From Hydrococcus sp. Prado102 (GTDB taxonomy: Bacteria; Cyanobacteriota; Cyanobacteriia; Cyanobacteriales; Microcystaceae), in assembly GCA_025454425.1 (NCBI GenBank), contig JALOOL010000002.1:1-53389 (forward strand): a DNA stretch of 53,389 bases, given 5' to 3'. Shown here piece after piece: positions 33,721-43,242 of the stretch; position 1 is the stretch's first letter, and the number at the start of each line of letters is the position of its first letter. Under the pieces are notes generated by a model, which made no database searches, was not told the origin of the DNA, and worked only from the letters and a program-made list of their open reading frames with translations. The position numbers and the translations under genes were made by a program.

Positions 33721-35901
33721 TCAACTCGTCGATAACTTGAATCCTTTTAACAGCGATGAGTTAACGATTACCGATAGCGAACTCAGCGCCATTGCCGCAG
33801 CAGCAATGATGGGGTTCAAGAAACCTAAAGCCGCGATGGGAAGTCCGATCGTGTTGTAAATGAAAGCCCAGAATAGGTTCTGTTTGATCTTGACCATCGT
33901 GGCACGAGACAGGCGAATCGCTGCTACTACGTCCCGCACGTCGTTTTTCACCAAAATAATGCCTCCGGTTTCTTTGGCGACATCAGCACCAGAACCAATG
34001 GCAATGCCAATGTCAGCCGTTGCTAGGGCTGGTGCATCGTTGACTCCATCTCCTACCATCGCGACAGCTTCTCCGCGCTTCTGGATATCTTTCACGACTT
34101 GGGCTTTATCGCCGGGTAATACTTCGGCAATTACTCGGTCGATTCCCAGTTGGCGAGCGATCGCATCGGCGGTACGCTGATTATCTCCAGTAAGCAGTAC
34201 GACCTTAACCTTCTCTTTACTTAGGGCAGCAACCGCCTCTCTAGCTTCGGGTTTAAGCGTATCGGCTACCGCTACAATTCCCATCAATAAACCGTTACAA
34301 CCAACCAGCATCGCGGTTTTCCCGTCAGATTCCAGGCGTGTTAGCCTGTCTTCTATGTCTGGACTAATTTGATAGCCTTGCTCTCGGAATAGGCGACGGT
34401 TGCCCAGCATGACGCGATCGCGGTTGATTTCTCCTCGAATTCCATGTCCGGGAATCGCCTCAAAATTATTGACTTTGGGAAGGTCTAACATTTGGTGTTT
34501 GGCTGCCCGCACGATTGCTTCGCCTAAAGGATGTTCCGAACCTGCTTCTACCGCCGCCGCTAGCCGGAGAATTTCATCTTGCGGGCGTTCTGCTAAAGGG
34601 ATAATGTCTGTAACGCTGGGTTCTCCTCGCGTCAAGGTTCCAGTTTTGTCAAAAATTACTGTAGAGAGCTTCTCTGCCCTCTCTAAAATTTCGCCGCCTC
34701 GTATCAAAATGCCATTTTCCGCACCTTTGCCCACCCCTACCATCAAGGCGGCAGGAGTCGCGACTCCCAAGGCGCAAGGGCAAGAAATAATGAGAACAGC
34801 AATAAATGCCAGCAATGCTTGCGGAAAATTGCCTGCTATCCACCAGCCGATGAAGGCAAGGAAAGCGATTATCACCACGGCAGGGACAAAATAACCTGTC
34901 ACTTTATCTGCAAGTCTCTGAACTTGGGCGCTGCTGCCTTGAGCTTCTTCAACAAACTTAATGATTTGCGCTAGTGCGGTTTCTGACCCGACGCGAGTAG
35001 CTCGAAAGCGGAAGAGTCCTGTCCGGTTCATTGTGCCGCCAATTACCTCTGCTCCCGCTCCTTTTTCCACGGGGATCGACTCCCCAGTCAACATCGACTC
35101 GTCTATGGAGGAAGAACCATCCAGAACAACCCCATCCGTCGGCACTTTCTCTCCTGGGCGTACAATGACGATTTCGTCAACCATAACCTGTTCTGCTGGG
35201 ACTTCCATCTCCATGTCATCCCGAATGACTCTAGCAGTGGCGGGTTTGAGATCTAAGAGTTTGCGAACGGCTGCCGAGGAGTTCTTTTTAATGATTTCCT
35301 CCATGTATTTACCCAGCAACACGAAGGCGATAATGATGGCAGAAACCTCAAAGTAAACGCTGCGCTCATTGACTCGAACGGGCAGGAGATCAGGGAAGAA
35401 AATCACTACCACGCTGTAGAGATAAGCTACCGTAGTTCCTAGAGCAATTAGGAAATCCATGTTGATACTACGGGTACGAATGGCATTCCACGAACCCACA
35501 TAAAATGACCATCCACCGATAAACTGTACAGGGGTAGTCAAGATAAATAGCCATACGCCCCAGGTAAACCACGGCAGGGCGGGAATAGGAACCCAAGTTA
35601 CGAGGGTAACTCCTGCTGCCAGTCCGATAAAGGCTGCGGCACGCATAATTGCCAAAAGCAGTACTCCCGTCAGGGCAATAGTGACGCGCTTTCGCATCGA
35701 TTTGAGTTCCCGTTCGGGATCTAGAAACGTATTGAGGCAACTTTGGCTGCAAAAATAATAGCTGCGTCCGCCTCGTTCTGTCTTGAGCGATGTGGCTTTG
35801 GGAATGACCATGCCGCAGATCGGGTCTTTCGCCATCTCGCCTGGATTTGGCGCTACGGCAGTTCCATGTCCATGACCGTGATGTGCGTGATTTCTAGCCA
35901 T
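33721..35901 (-). CDS. copA: P1B-1-type Cu+ ATPase with N-terminal YHS domain (CopA-like)
   Basis: A 726-residue membrane ATPase. It has a His-rich start ([10 protein letters not shown]), a YHS metal-binding domain at about 25-63 (DPICGMV ... YYFCSQSCL), then eight helices. The transmembrane CPC is at 374-376 ([10 protein letters not shown]), the phosphorylated D418 is in DKTGT, with TGES and [11 protein letters not shown] replaces the usual HMA domain, as in a known subgroup of CopA pumps. It exports Cu+ from the cytosol. A separate small YHS protein starts 33 bp upstream. The spacing and shared direction imply one operon: YHS, CopA, methyltransferase. Confidence 0.94.
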   Translation of the reverse strand: MARNHAHHGHGHGTAVAPNPGEMAKDPICGMVIPKATSLKTERGGRSYYFCSQSCLNTFLDPERELKSMRKRVTIALTGVLLLAIMRAAAFIGLAAGVTLVTWVPIPALPWFTWGVWLFILTTPVQFIGGWSFYVGSWNAIRTRSINMDFLIALGTTVAYLYSVVVIFFPDLLPVRVNERSVYFEVSAIIIAFVLLGKYMEEIIKKNSSAAVRKLLDLKPATARVIRDDMEMEVPAEQVMVDEIVIVRPGEKVPTDGVVLDGSSSIDESMLTGESIPVEKGAGAEVIGGTMNRTGLFRFRATRVGSETALAQIIKFVEEAQGSSAQVQRLADKVTGYFVPAVVIIAFLAFIGWWIAGNFPQALLAFIAVLIISCPCALGVATPAALMVGVGKGAENGILIRGGEILERAEKLSTVIFDKTGTLTRGEPSVTDIIPLAERPQDEILRLAAAVEAGSEHPLGEAIVRAAKHQMLDLPKVNNFEAIPGHGIRGEINRDRVMLGNRRLFREQGYQISPDIEDRLTRLESDGKTAMLVGCNGLLMGIVAVADTLKPEAREAVAALSKEKVKVVLLTGDNQRTADAIARQLGIDRVIAEVLPGDKAQVVKDIQKRGEAVAMVGDGVNDAPALATADIGIAIGSGADVAKETGGIILVKNDVRDVVAAIRLSRATMVKIKQNLFWAFIYNTIGLPIAALGFLNPIIAAAAMALSSLSVIVNSSLLKGFKLSTS

Positions 35902-35934
35902 GCTTTAATATGCTCCCCAGTTGGTTTTCAATCT

Positions 35935-36120
35935 TCACTGTGCCTGTTGCGACTCGAAAGTTTGCTGGCAGTGCGGGCTGCAAAAATAGTAAGTCTGTCC
36001 GTCTATCTCTAACTTCAGTGCCGTGGCTTTATCTACCATCATTCCGCAGATGGGGTCGCGAGCTTTTTTGTCTTGCACTCCTCTGTTTTCGCGATCGCGT
36101 CCAAATAGTCTGTCAAACAT
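35935..36120 (-). CDS. Small YHS-domain protein
   Basis: A 61-residue protein consisting of one YHS domain: DPICGMMV with Cys near 25, and YYFCSPHCQQTF with two further Cys. It is very similar to the N-terminal domain of the adjacent CopA. It may hand copper to the pump or buffer it. AAAGGAG gives a strong ribosome site. Palindrome copy 4 lies 240 bp upstream. Confidence 0.85.
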   Translation of the reverse strand: MFDRLFGRDRENRGVQDKKARDPICGMMVDKATALKLEIDGQTYYFCSPHCQQTFESQQAQ

Positions 36121-36359
36121 ATTTCAACTCCTTTCGGTCGAATAAAAAATTAAAGAAAAAAATTTGTGATGTTCAGAAAAGATTTTTCAGAATTTGATGC
36201 ATTTCATGGAAAAAAGCTTAAGATTTATTTTAGATTTATTGCTGAATGATTTTTAATTTTTATCTTGCTTTTCTTGCCCTTTATAAAAGCAAATTCTAAC
36301 TCAAACTAATGTCTACAAAACAACAATTTCCCCCTCGTTTGATACCGTTTTAGTTGATA

Positions 36360-36382
36360 ATTAATACTTGCAAAGTATTAAT
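36360..36382. promoter_or_regulatory. Palindromic motif ATTAATAC-N5-AAGTAT, copy 4
   Basis: A near-symmetric copy extending to ATTAAT on both sides (ATTAATACTT ... AAGTATTAAT). It lies in the 275 bp gap between the LysR gene and the YHS-CopA operon, without a direct-repeat box nearby. It may control the YHS-CopA operon. Confidence 0.5.
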
Positions 36383-36395
36383 TACTTTTTGTGAA

Positions 36396-37346
36396 TTAAT
36401 GAGATATCCCTAAACAATCTTCTTCCCTTGGACGCTTGTTTTCATGAGCAATTTGCTCGGCTAATTTCCTCACAATTTCAATAAAGGCTGGCAGCATAGA
36501 GGAGGGGTTTTCTTGTCGCCAAGCGAGCGCTAGCTCGATCTCCGCAGTAGATGGCTGCAAAGCTCGATAAACGACTCCTACTCTGTGCAGATGCCTGACC
36601 GAAGCAGGTAATAGGGCAACGCCAAGCTCGGCTGCCACAAAGCCTAGTATGCTTTGCACCTCAGAAGTTTCTTGAGTGAGACACGGGCTAAAGCCAGCGC
36701 GATGACAAGCTGAAATAACGCGATCGTATAGTCCGCACTTGTGCTGTCGCGGACAAATCACGAAGGTTTCGTCCTTTAAATCTTCCATACTCACCTCATG
36801 CTGGTTAAATAGACGATGGCTCTGGGGTAGTGCTACAACTAGCGGTTCTCGCAAGATGGACGTAACCATCAGATTGCGAGCGTCAACAAGCGGCGGTACG
36901 ACAAAGCCAATCCCGATGAGATCGTTATGTAAAGCCTGTACTTGCTCTCCTGTGGTCATCTCGCGGACGAGCAAGTTGACTTTGGGGAAGCGATCGCTAA
37001 AAGCTTTTACCGACAGAGGCACAATGTCATAAGCAGAAGACCCTTCAAATGCGATCGTCAGTCGCCCCACTTCACCCCGACTGGCAAGTTTCGCCAAAAC
37101 AATCCCTTCTTCCATTGCCGCCAGAACGCGGTGGGCCTCCGCTAAATAAACCCGACCTGCTTCTGTTAAGACCATCCGGCGCGTCGTGCGATGAAAGAGT
37201 TTTACTCCTAACTCTTCTTCTAGATGGCGGATTTGCCGAGTTAGGGGCGGTTGAGCCATATGCAGTCGCTTTGCGGCTCGTCCAAAGTTCAATTCTTGAG
37301 CCACGGCGATAAAGTAGTGTAGGTGTCGAAGCTCGATATTTGCCAT
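36396..37346 (-). CDS. LysR-family transcriptional regulator
   Basis: A 316-residue regulator with an N-terminal winged helix (about 1-60, LRHLHYFIAVAQELNFGRAAKRLHMAQPPLTRQIRHLEEELGV in two parts) and a periplasmic-binding-like effector domain (about 90-295). The effector domain resembles the CatM/BenM group that senses small organic acids. ATG at 37346 is chosen because GGAGG lies 5 nt upstream. It is 31 bp downstream of the DUF305 gene, so both probably respond to box 11. The effector is unknown. The C-terminal tail is Arg/Glu-rich. Confidence 0.9.
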   Translation of the reverse strand: MANIELRHLHYFIAVAQELNFGRAAKRLHMAQPPLTRQIRHLEEELGVKLFHRTTRRMVLTEAGRVYLAEAHRVLAAMEEGIVLAKLASRGEVGRLTIAFEGSSAYDIVPLSVKAFSDRFPKVNLLVREMTTGEQVQALHNDLIGIGFVVPPLVDARNLMVTSILREPLVVALPQSHRLFNQHEVSMEDLKDETFVICPRQHKCGLYDRVISACHRAGFSPCLTQETSEVQSILGFVAAELGVALLPASVRHLHRVGVVYRALQPSTAEIELALAWRQENPSSMLPAFIEIVRKLAEQIAHENKRPREEDCLGISH

Positions 37347-37377
37347 ACATGCCTCCAAACGAGCTAGTAGAGGCAAA

Positions 37378-38043
37378 TTATTCGTACCAGGCTTGATACC
37401 ATTGCCGCATCTGACTGATTTCAGACGTTTGGGTTTTGATAATCGACTCAGCCAGAGTACGAATTTCTGGGCGAGTCGTACTATCGCGTACCATCCTCGC
37501 CATCATTACCGCCATTTGATGATGGGGAATCATCTGAGCAATAAATTCTCGGTCAAAATCAGAAGTATTTTTCAACGCTTCTAAATCGGCTTGCATTCCC
37601 CTCATGTCTCGGTGCATCGACATTCCCGTGCCTTGACCCATTCCCATCATCCCCATATCAGCCATAGAAACTGCCGGGACTTGAGTGCCGTACCAAGCTT
37701 GGTACCAACCTCTCATTTGCTCGATTTCTCGGTTTTGGTCTGTTTTAATGGCTTGGGCCAGTTGTTTAATCTCAGGACGTTTAGTACGGCTTAAAGCCAT
37801 ATCTGCCATCTTTACTGCTTCCTCATGGTGAGGAATCATCATCTCGATAAAATGGCGATCGATTTGCTGTTGATTCATCATCCCCCTGCCTGTAGGATTA
37901 GGGGTTTGAGACTGTTTAGGGTGGTGTGAATCTTGTTCTGAAATTTGTGTTTGAGCTTTGATGGGATCGATTGTTAACAGCCCTACAAGAATACTGCTTG
38001 TCATTAACCCAACAAAGCTGTAACTTAAATATTTATTTTTCAT
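37378..38043 (-). CDS. DUF305 metal-binding protein (CopM-like), third copy
   Basis: Exported protein of 221 residues with a signal peptide (about 1-30, ending in IKAQ). Two DUF305 repeats (about 57-118 and 160-221) have MIPHHEEAVKMADMAL and MIPHHQMAVMMARM. The linker is very Met-rich (ADMGMMGMGQGTGMSMHRDMRGM). Each repeat ends in Q-M-R-x-W-Y-Q-A-W-Y. Copper binding in the periplasm is inferred by analogy with CopM. It carries box 11 and precedes the LysR gene. Confidence 0.9.
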   Translation of the reverse strand: MKNKYLSYSFVGLMTSSILVGLLTIDPIKAQTQISEQDSHHPKQSQTPNPTGRGMMNQQQIDRHFIEMMIPHHEEAVKMADMALSRTKRPEIKQLAQAIKTDQNREIEQMRGWYQAWYGTQVPAVSMADMGMMGMGQGTGMSMHRDMRGMQADLEALKNTSDFDREFIAQMIPHHQMAVMMARMVRDSTTRPEIRTLAESIIKTQTSEISQMRQWYQAWYE

Positions 38044-38513
38044 TGTTTCAACTGCTCGCTAATAGCTAGCTACAATTAATTGTTTTTTTCTCTTACTTGG
38101 AAAAATTTCTAGGTAGCAAAATTCTTTTTTATACAGTTAATTTTTTTGTACTTAATTAGCATTTTTTAGTGAGGTTTCAATAGGTTCTACTATTAATGAT
38201 TTCAACTAGAGATGAAATCAAGATGAAATTTTTGGCTTGACTCTGTAAAGATTTGTTGCTAGGTTCTGAGAAAATAGCTAAAACCAACGTCCTACAGATA
38301 ACTTAGCGATCGCGCGATACAACCTCATTGGTTTTTCCGCTTACCTGCCAACCTTATTAATAATCTCGGTTTTGAGCAAGCTCAATCCGATAACTCCATC
38401 ACTCTTCTTGGATATCCAACGGAATAATCGAGCGCCACTCTTCTTGGTGAAGCGTTTTAAATTGAAGTTTTCTAAAATGCTGATTTACTACCAATCTCAA
38501 TTTAATTCTTTTC
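38044..38513. other. 470 bp boundary between metal island and mobilisation genes
   Basis: Contains box 11 and one GCGATCGCGCG site near 38308. The remaining sequence has no ORF of note. Coding direction switches here from minus to plus, so promoters for the mobilisation genes should lie between 38230 and 38513, but none is obvious. Confidence 0.6.
38212..38229 (-). promoter_or_regulatory. Direct-repeat box 11
   Basis: ATTTCAT-N4-ATTTCAT on the coding strand of the DUF305 gene at 37378. TAATAG begins 16 nt after the box. It is the last box; none was found in the mobilisation region. Confidence 0.75.
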
Positions 38514-38903
38514 ATGACTCAAACTGGTCAAACAACAACTCAAAAACCTAAGAAGATTAAAGATAAAGTTTTGATCGTCCGAATCAGTCATGAAGACAAA
38601 AAACGAATTGCCCAATTAGCAAGACAAGCTAACATTAGCATGAGCGAATTTCTTCTCTCTAGTGCTTTGCGACGTAAACTACCGCCTGCCAAACTTGATG
38701 TCGATACTTATGCTACCCTCGCTCAAATGCTTTGGGAAATTAATAAAATCGGTAATAATTTTAATCAATTAGTCAAGACTTGTCATGTTACTAAACAAAA
38801 TGGCGAACCTATTGTTGTCGATACCAATGTGCTTGTCCATGTGAATAATCGACTCTATCAAACAATTGAAGTTGTTAAGACTGCTCTGAAAAAAATGGAA
38901 TGA
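38514..38903 (+). CDS. mobC: MobC-like plasmid mobilisation protein
   Basis: A 129-residue basic protein. An N-terminal ribbon-helix-helix (about 20-55, LIVRISHEDKKRIAQLARQANISMSEFLLSSAL) precedes a MobC-type segment (MLWEINKIGNNFNQLVKT). MobC proteins bind oriT and help the relaxase. The relaxase follows in the same direction after about 390 bp. No Shine-Dalgarno is visible. Confidence 0.85.
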   Translation: MTQTGQTTTQKPKKIKDKVLIVRISHEDKKRIAQLARQANISMSEFLLSSALRRKLPPAKLDVDTYATLAQMLWEINKIGNNFNQLVKTCHVTKQNGEPIVVDTNVLVHVNNRLYQTIEVVKTALKKME

Positions 38904-39293
38904 ATTTTGACGACATCTATCAGCTTAATCTCTTAAAGAATTTGGTTTATTATACAAAGAAACTAGCAATAAATAACCTAACAGCATCTAATTAACTACT
39001 GTTAAAAGTCCAATCCAAGCTATAATTTCGACAAGATTGGCAATCTGTCTCATCGTTCCAATTGATTACACTTCACTATTAATTGTGTCTTGGTTCTCTA
39101 CAATTTAAACCAAAAATCAAGATTTACTTATTTATAAAAATATTAATTTAAGTAGCACTCGCTACAATGATTTTCCTTAAATTTATATCTTTCTCTAAAT
39201 AACATCTGGTAGTCCAGTTGTCGAGAAAACAAGTCCAACTGGATTGTCAAAAAGGTGAAGGCAATTGCTTGTTTTGACTTTATTTTAGTATAT
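38904..39293. other. 390 bp gap between mobC and the relaxase, possible oriT region
   Basis: AT-rich and HIP1-free. It includes a 13 bp palindrome AGATTGGCAATCT (39034-39046) and the 8 bp inverted repeat described separately. The position between mobC and the relaxase fits an origin of transfer, but no known nic sequence is recognised. Confidence 0.4.
39213..39243 (+). other. Inverted repeat near relaxase start (oriT candidate)
   Basis: TCCAGTTG (39213-39220) and CAACTGGA (39236-39243) form an 8 bp stem with a 15 nt loop, ending 50 bp before the likely relaxase start. Hairpins of this size next to a relaxase gene are typical of oriT. A role in limiting relaxase translation is the alternative. 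Confidence 0.4.
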
Positions 39294-40670
39294 GTGAATG
39301 GAAAATTAGTCTTTCGAGCCGGATTTCTCAACTGCCTCAATTACGTCTTTGAAAAACAAGGTGCAAGGTTAATCGATTCAAATATGGCTAATACTAATCC
39401 AACTGCGTTAGCTACTGAATTTGACTGGGTTGCCAACCGCAGCCGCCGCATCCAAAAACCTGTCATGCACCTTAGCCTTAGCCCTCACCCTGATGATGCC
39501 TCTAAACTCAACGATGTTCAAAAAAGAAAATTTACCGTGCAGCTTCTCGAATCGATTGGAATGGAGAACTGTCAATGGGTACTCGTAGAACACAATGATA
39601 CCGTAACCGTAGATGAAAAACTCCGCCCTCACCTCCATGTTGTCGCTAATCGCATTCCTCTCAATAACCACAAAGCAGTTAACTCATCTTTTCTAAAGAG
39701 GCGAATTGAAAAATCTCTACAACAACTCAGACAGGAATACGATTTGCAACCAGTTCTCGCCAGTTGGGAAGTTGAGCGCAAAGCTCCCAGTACAGGACAA
39801 GTCAGGTGCTATCGCCAGGAACAAGAAGACTACGAGACAGGAAAACGATCGCATCCCCCCCAACTGCCTACCAAAACTCAATTGCAAAACGCGATCGATG
39901 AAGCTGCTCAAACCTGCTCGACTTTGGCAGAGTTAATAGATGCTCTAAAACATCAAGGTATCGAGACTGAAGTTTGCCTAACACCCAACGATCGCGTTAA
40001 AGGCATTGTCTATCGTCGAGGCAGACATCATTTTAGCGGCTCTCAATTGGGCAAAGCTTATACGGTGTCAGGATTACAGCAATATCGCCAGATTGATGGC
40101 GATCGGTATCTTTCACCGCCAACGATCGCCGCCGAACCTAACCATGAATCTGAGGCGATCGCCTCATCCGTTGCCGACGAGCTACAAAGTATACAGACTC
40201 AACTTAAATCTGAATGCGGGTTTCCCAACGCCTTCACCCAAGCCTTATATGAGCGAGGCTTACTCAAACTCAATGAGCAAAATCGACCGATTTGGGTCAA
40301 ACAGCCTTTAGGAAAAGAAACAACCGATCCGCCCGTATTTTGGCTGGCAACTGGCGAACCAGTCAATCGAGCCATCATTACTGCCAGTCCCATTGAAGCT
40401 ACCTCAGCGTTTTTGGTTGAAAGCGAACGACAGCAACCTCAACCCACGCTTTATTTGAGCATCGATTCCGTTCGAGAACTCCCTATTAACTTACTCAACA
40501 AAATCGATGAAGTGGTTGTTAGTTTATCTAACCAACAATTCACCCAAACCGTAATGAAACAACTTTCTCATATTCCCAGCCTATCGGCTACCAACCAAAA
40601 ATGGAACAAAACTTGGCAGCAACTTCAGCAGCAAACTCAATCGCCTCTTAAACAAAACTTTGAACTCTAA
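39294..40670 (+). CDS. MOB-type relaxase with variant His motif
   Basis: A nickase of about 458 residues that should cut oriT and pilot the strand. The N-terminus from GTG 39294 aligns in length and pattern with other relaxases (GFLNCLNYVFEKQGARLIDSNM), giving a candidate catalytic Tyr in LNYV. The metal motif is EHNDTVTVDEKLRPHLHVVANR. Compared with the usual HxDTxHxHxH it has a short insertion and Arg at one His position. The C-terminal half includes a Toprim-like stretch (AIITASPIEATSAF ... PTLYLSIDSV). An earlier GTG at 39255 is possible but falls outside the family start. RecG follows after 3 bp. Confidence 0.87.
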   Translation: MNGKLVFRAGFLNCLNYVFEKQGARLIDSNMANTNPTALATEFDWVANRSRRIQKPVMHLSLSPHPDDASKLNDVQKRKFTVQLLESIGMENCQWVLVEHNDTVTVDEKLRPHLHVVANRIPLNNHKAVNSSFLKRRIEKSLQQLRQEYDLQPVLASWEVERKAPSTGQVRCYRQEQEDYETGKRSHPPQLPTKTQLQNAIDEAAQTCSTLAELIDALKHQGIETEVCLTPNDRVKGIVYRRGRHHFSGSQLGKAYTVSGLQQYRQIDGDRYLSPPTIAAEPNHESEAIASSVADELQSIQTQLKSECGFPNAFTQALYERGLLKLNEQNRPIWVKQPLGKETTDPPVFWLATGEPVNRAIITASPIEATSAFLVESERQQPQPTLYLSIDSVRELPINLLNKIDEVVVSLSNQQFTQTVMKQLSHIPSLSATNQKWNKTWQQLQQQTQSPLKQNFEL

Positions 40671-40673
40671 ACC

Positions 40674-42800
40674 ATGACGTATCGAACTAGTATACAGCAA
40701 ATGCTCGATCTTTCCGTCCAAAAACTTCCCGGTATCTCAACCATTGATGCTTACAAACTGAGAACCCTGAAAATTCAGACAATCGCTGACTTATTGCACT
40801 ACTATCCTCGCCAACATCTTACCTTCAAACACACTTGTATTAACGAGGTTACAGCCGATGAGACTGTTACGATTGTTGGCAAACTCGTCAGTCACCAGAT
40901 TTCTTCATCAAGGAGCAAACCCAATCTAACCCTACAGAAATGGCAGATTCTAGACAAAAGCGGATCGATTGGTTGCACGCAATTTTACAATCATCCTTAC
41001 TACCAATCCCATGAGTGGCGTACCAAACAACAAACCCTCTATCAACCAGGTGCGATCGCGATCGTGACAGGTAAAGTCAAGGTAGATTCTTACACTCAAA
41101 ATTTAGTCATTAACAATCCAACTAAAATTCAAGTCGTCGAGCTAGAATCCGCTAAAGCCGCTTGTTCTTCCATCATTCCCGTTTATCCCCTTTCCAAAGG
41201 GATAACCAATGAAGTCGTTCGACACTGTACTCAAGCGGCAATTGGGTACGCACCTTATTTGGAAGATCCTCTCCCCGAAGGGTTGCGCGGACAATTTGAA
41301 CTTCTGGAATTAAAAGAAGCGATCGCTAACATTCACTATCCCACTGACCAAGCGATATTAGATGCGGCAAGACGGCGATTAGTCTTTGATGAATTCTTTT
41401 ATCTTACATTAACAATGCTTAAACGCCGACAAGCGATTCGCCACCGTCCTAGTTTGCCTATTGTTCCTACGGGTCAGTTAATCGACCAATTGATGTCAAT
41501 TTTGCCCTTTTCCCTTACGAAAGCTCAAAAAAAAGTCGCTAACGAGATTCTGTTCGATTTAAGCCAATCTAACCCCATGAATCGCCTCGTTCAAGGAGAT
41601 GTAGGGTCTGGAAAAACCATCATTGCAGTAATTGCTGCTCTTAGCGCGATTGAATCTGGCTATCAAGTTGCATTAATGGCACCAACTGAAGTTTTAGCCC
41701 AACAGCATTATCGCTCCCTTGCCGATTGGTTGGAGCAACTCAACGTATCAATCGCACTACTGACGGGTTCGACATCTGCCAAACAACGCGCTCAAATTCA
41801 TCAAGATTTAGAAACGGGTCAACTCTCGATCATCGTAGGCACTCATGCGCTCTTTCAAGAAAAAGTTCAATTCCAGCAATTGGGACTGGCTATTATCGAC
41901 GAACAGCATCGTTTTGGCGTTAATGCTCGCGAGCGACTGCAACAAAAGGGCAAGTCACCTCATGTCTTGACCATGACTGCCACTCCTATTCCTCGAACCC
42001 TGGCACTTACCATTCACGGAGATTTAGATGTCAGTCAGATTGACGAACTGCCCCCTGGTCGGCAATCTATTCAAACTAAGGCGATAACGAATCGAACGCG
42101 ACACAAAGCTTATGATTTAATTCGTCAAGAAGTCGCTCGCGGACGGCAAGCTTACATCATACTACCTCTCATAGAAGAGTCAGAGAAATTAGATTTGAAA
42201 GCAGCGATTGAAGAACACCAACGAATTCAAGAGCAAGACTTCCCCGAATTTCAGATTGGCTTGCTGCACGGACAGATGAGATCGGCGGAAAAACAAACGG
42301 CGATCGCTCATTTTCAAACTGGTATAACTCCTATTCTCGTCAGCACAACAGTCGTAGAAGTTGGCGTAGACTGCCCCAACGCAACAGTCATCCTAATCGA
42401 ACATGCAGAACGTTTCGGTCTATCTCAACTTCACCAACTGCGAGGGCGCGTTGGCAGAAGTATTTATCAATCTTATTGCTTCCTAGTCAGCGATTCAAAA
42501 TCCGATAATGTCAAACAACGTCTTCGAGTCATGGAACAATCGCAGGATGGATTTTATCTAGCAGAAATGGATTTGCGCTTGCGCGGACCCGGACAAATCT
42601 TGGGGACTCAACAGTCAGGATTGCCAGAATTGGCGATCGCCGACTTAACAAAAGATGAAGATTTACTAGAAATCGCCTATCAAGCGGCACAATGGGTACT
42701 CAAAAAAGATCCGACCTTAACTTGTTGGTCTGCACTCCAACAAGAGTTATCGAGACGACATAAATTCTTTGACCTCGAACCGACTGTTGTACTTAACTAA
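40674..42800 (+). CDS. recG: RecG-like ATP-dependent DNA helicase
   Basis: A 708-residue SF2 helicase with an N-terminal wedge/OB domain (about 1-170), Walker A GDVGSGKT (308-315), DEQH box (409-412), TATPIPRTLA and the RecG-type TRG region (LHQLRGRVGRSIYQSYC, DLRLRGPGQILGTQQSG). RecG remodels forks and D-loops. A plasmid copy placed 3 bp behind a relaxase suggests it acts on transfer or replication intermediates. It is slightly shorter than chromosomal cyanobacterial RecG, which has an N-terminal extension. Confidence 0.93.
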   Translation: MTYRTSIQQMLDLSVQKLPGISTIDAYKLRTLKIQTIADLLHYYPRQHLTFKHTCINEVTADETVTIVGKLVSHQISSSRSKPNLTLQKWQILDKSGSIGCTQFYNHPYYQSHEWRTKQQTLYQPGAIAIVTGKVKVDSYTQNLVINNPTKIQVVELESAKAACSSIIPVYPLSKGITNEVVRHCTQAAIGYAPYLEDPLPEGLRGQFELLELKEAIANIHYPTDQAILDAARRRLVFDEFFYLTLTMLKRRQAIRHRPSLPIVPTGQLIDQLMSILPFSLTKAQKKVANEILFDLSQSNPMNRLVQGDVGSGKTIIAVIAALSAIESGYQVALMAPTEVLAQQHYRSLADWLEQLNVSIALLTGSTSAKQRAQIHQDLETGQLSIIVGTHALFQEKVQFQQLGLAIIDEQHRFGVNARERLQQKGKSPHVLTMTATPIPRTLALTIHGDLDVSQIDELPPGRQSIQTKAITNRTRHKAYDLIRQEVARGRQAYIILPLIEESEKLDLKAAIEEHQRIQEQDFPEFQIGLLHGQMRSAEKQTAIAHFQTGITPILVSTTVVEVGVDCPNATVILIEHAERFGLSQLHQLRGRVGRSIYQSYCFLVSDSKSDNVKQRLRVMEQSQDGFYLAEMDLRLRGPGQILGTQQSGLPELAIADLTKDEDLLEIAYQAAQWVLKKDPTLTCWSALQQELSRRHKFFDLEPTVVLN

Positions 42801-42804
42801 CTAC

Positions 42805-43242
42805 ATGTGGAACAACCGAAATAACGACTTAGAAGAAAGAATTTCAGCATTAGAAAGTCAGCAAGACGCGCGTCTTGGCTGTCTAATAGCGATCGCGGTT
42901 TTAATTCTGGCTTTGAGTCTCCTATTTCTCAAAGCCATAGCTTATTTACTAACATTTACCTCTCCTATTATTCCCTTCATTTGGGCATGGTATTTTTGTA
43001 AGCGTCCTAAACGATTTTCTTTTTTAAAAAATCTGCTTAAAACTTATCCGTGGCTTCCCTGGTTGATGGTCTTAATCGTCTTGAGTTTAGAACTGATTTA
43101 TGTAAAGTTTAATTGGTCGGAACAAATTTGGAATATCGCTCCTTTTGGTAAACTTTATACTAATTCTTTCACCTGGTTAGGATTCTTTAATATCTTAGCT
43201 GGCAAACTGTTTTTATCGATTACAACTACTAAAACCAAATAA
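42805..43242 (+). CDS. Small membrane protein with coiled-coil start
   Basis: A 145-residue protein. It has a short coiled coil (DLEERISALESQQ) and three hydrophobic segments (about 26-50, 52-66, 87-105). ATG at 42805 is taken because an earlier in-frame ATG (42769) lies inside recG. It is unidentified. Being last in the relaxase operon, it may be a membrane accessory of transfer. Confidence 0.6.
   Translation: MWNNRNNDLEERISALESQQDARLGCLIAIAVLILALSLLFLKAIAYLLTFTSPIIPFIWAWYFCKRPKRFSFLKNLLKTYPWLPWLMVLIVLSLELIYVKFNWSEQIWNIAPFGKLYTNSFTWLGFFNILAGKLFLSITTTKTK

Noticed and set aside
34400-34894. 164-codon plus-strand ORF
   Set aside because: Antisense shadow of CopA. The conserved pump motifs on the other strand explain the open frame.
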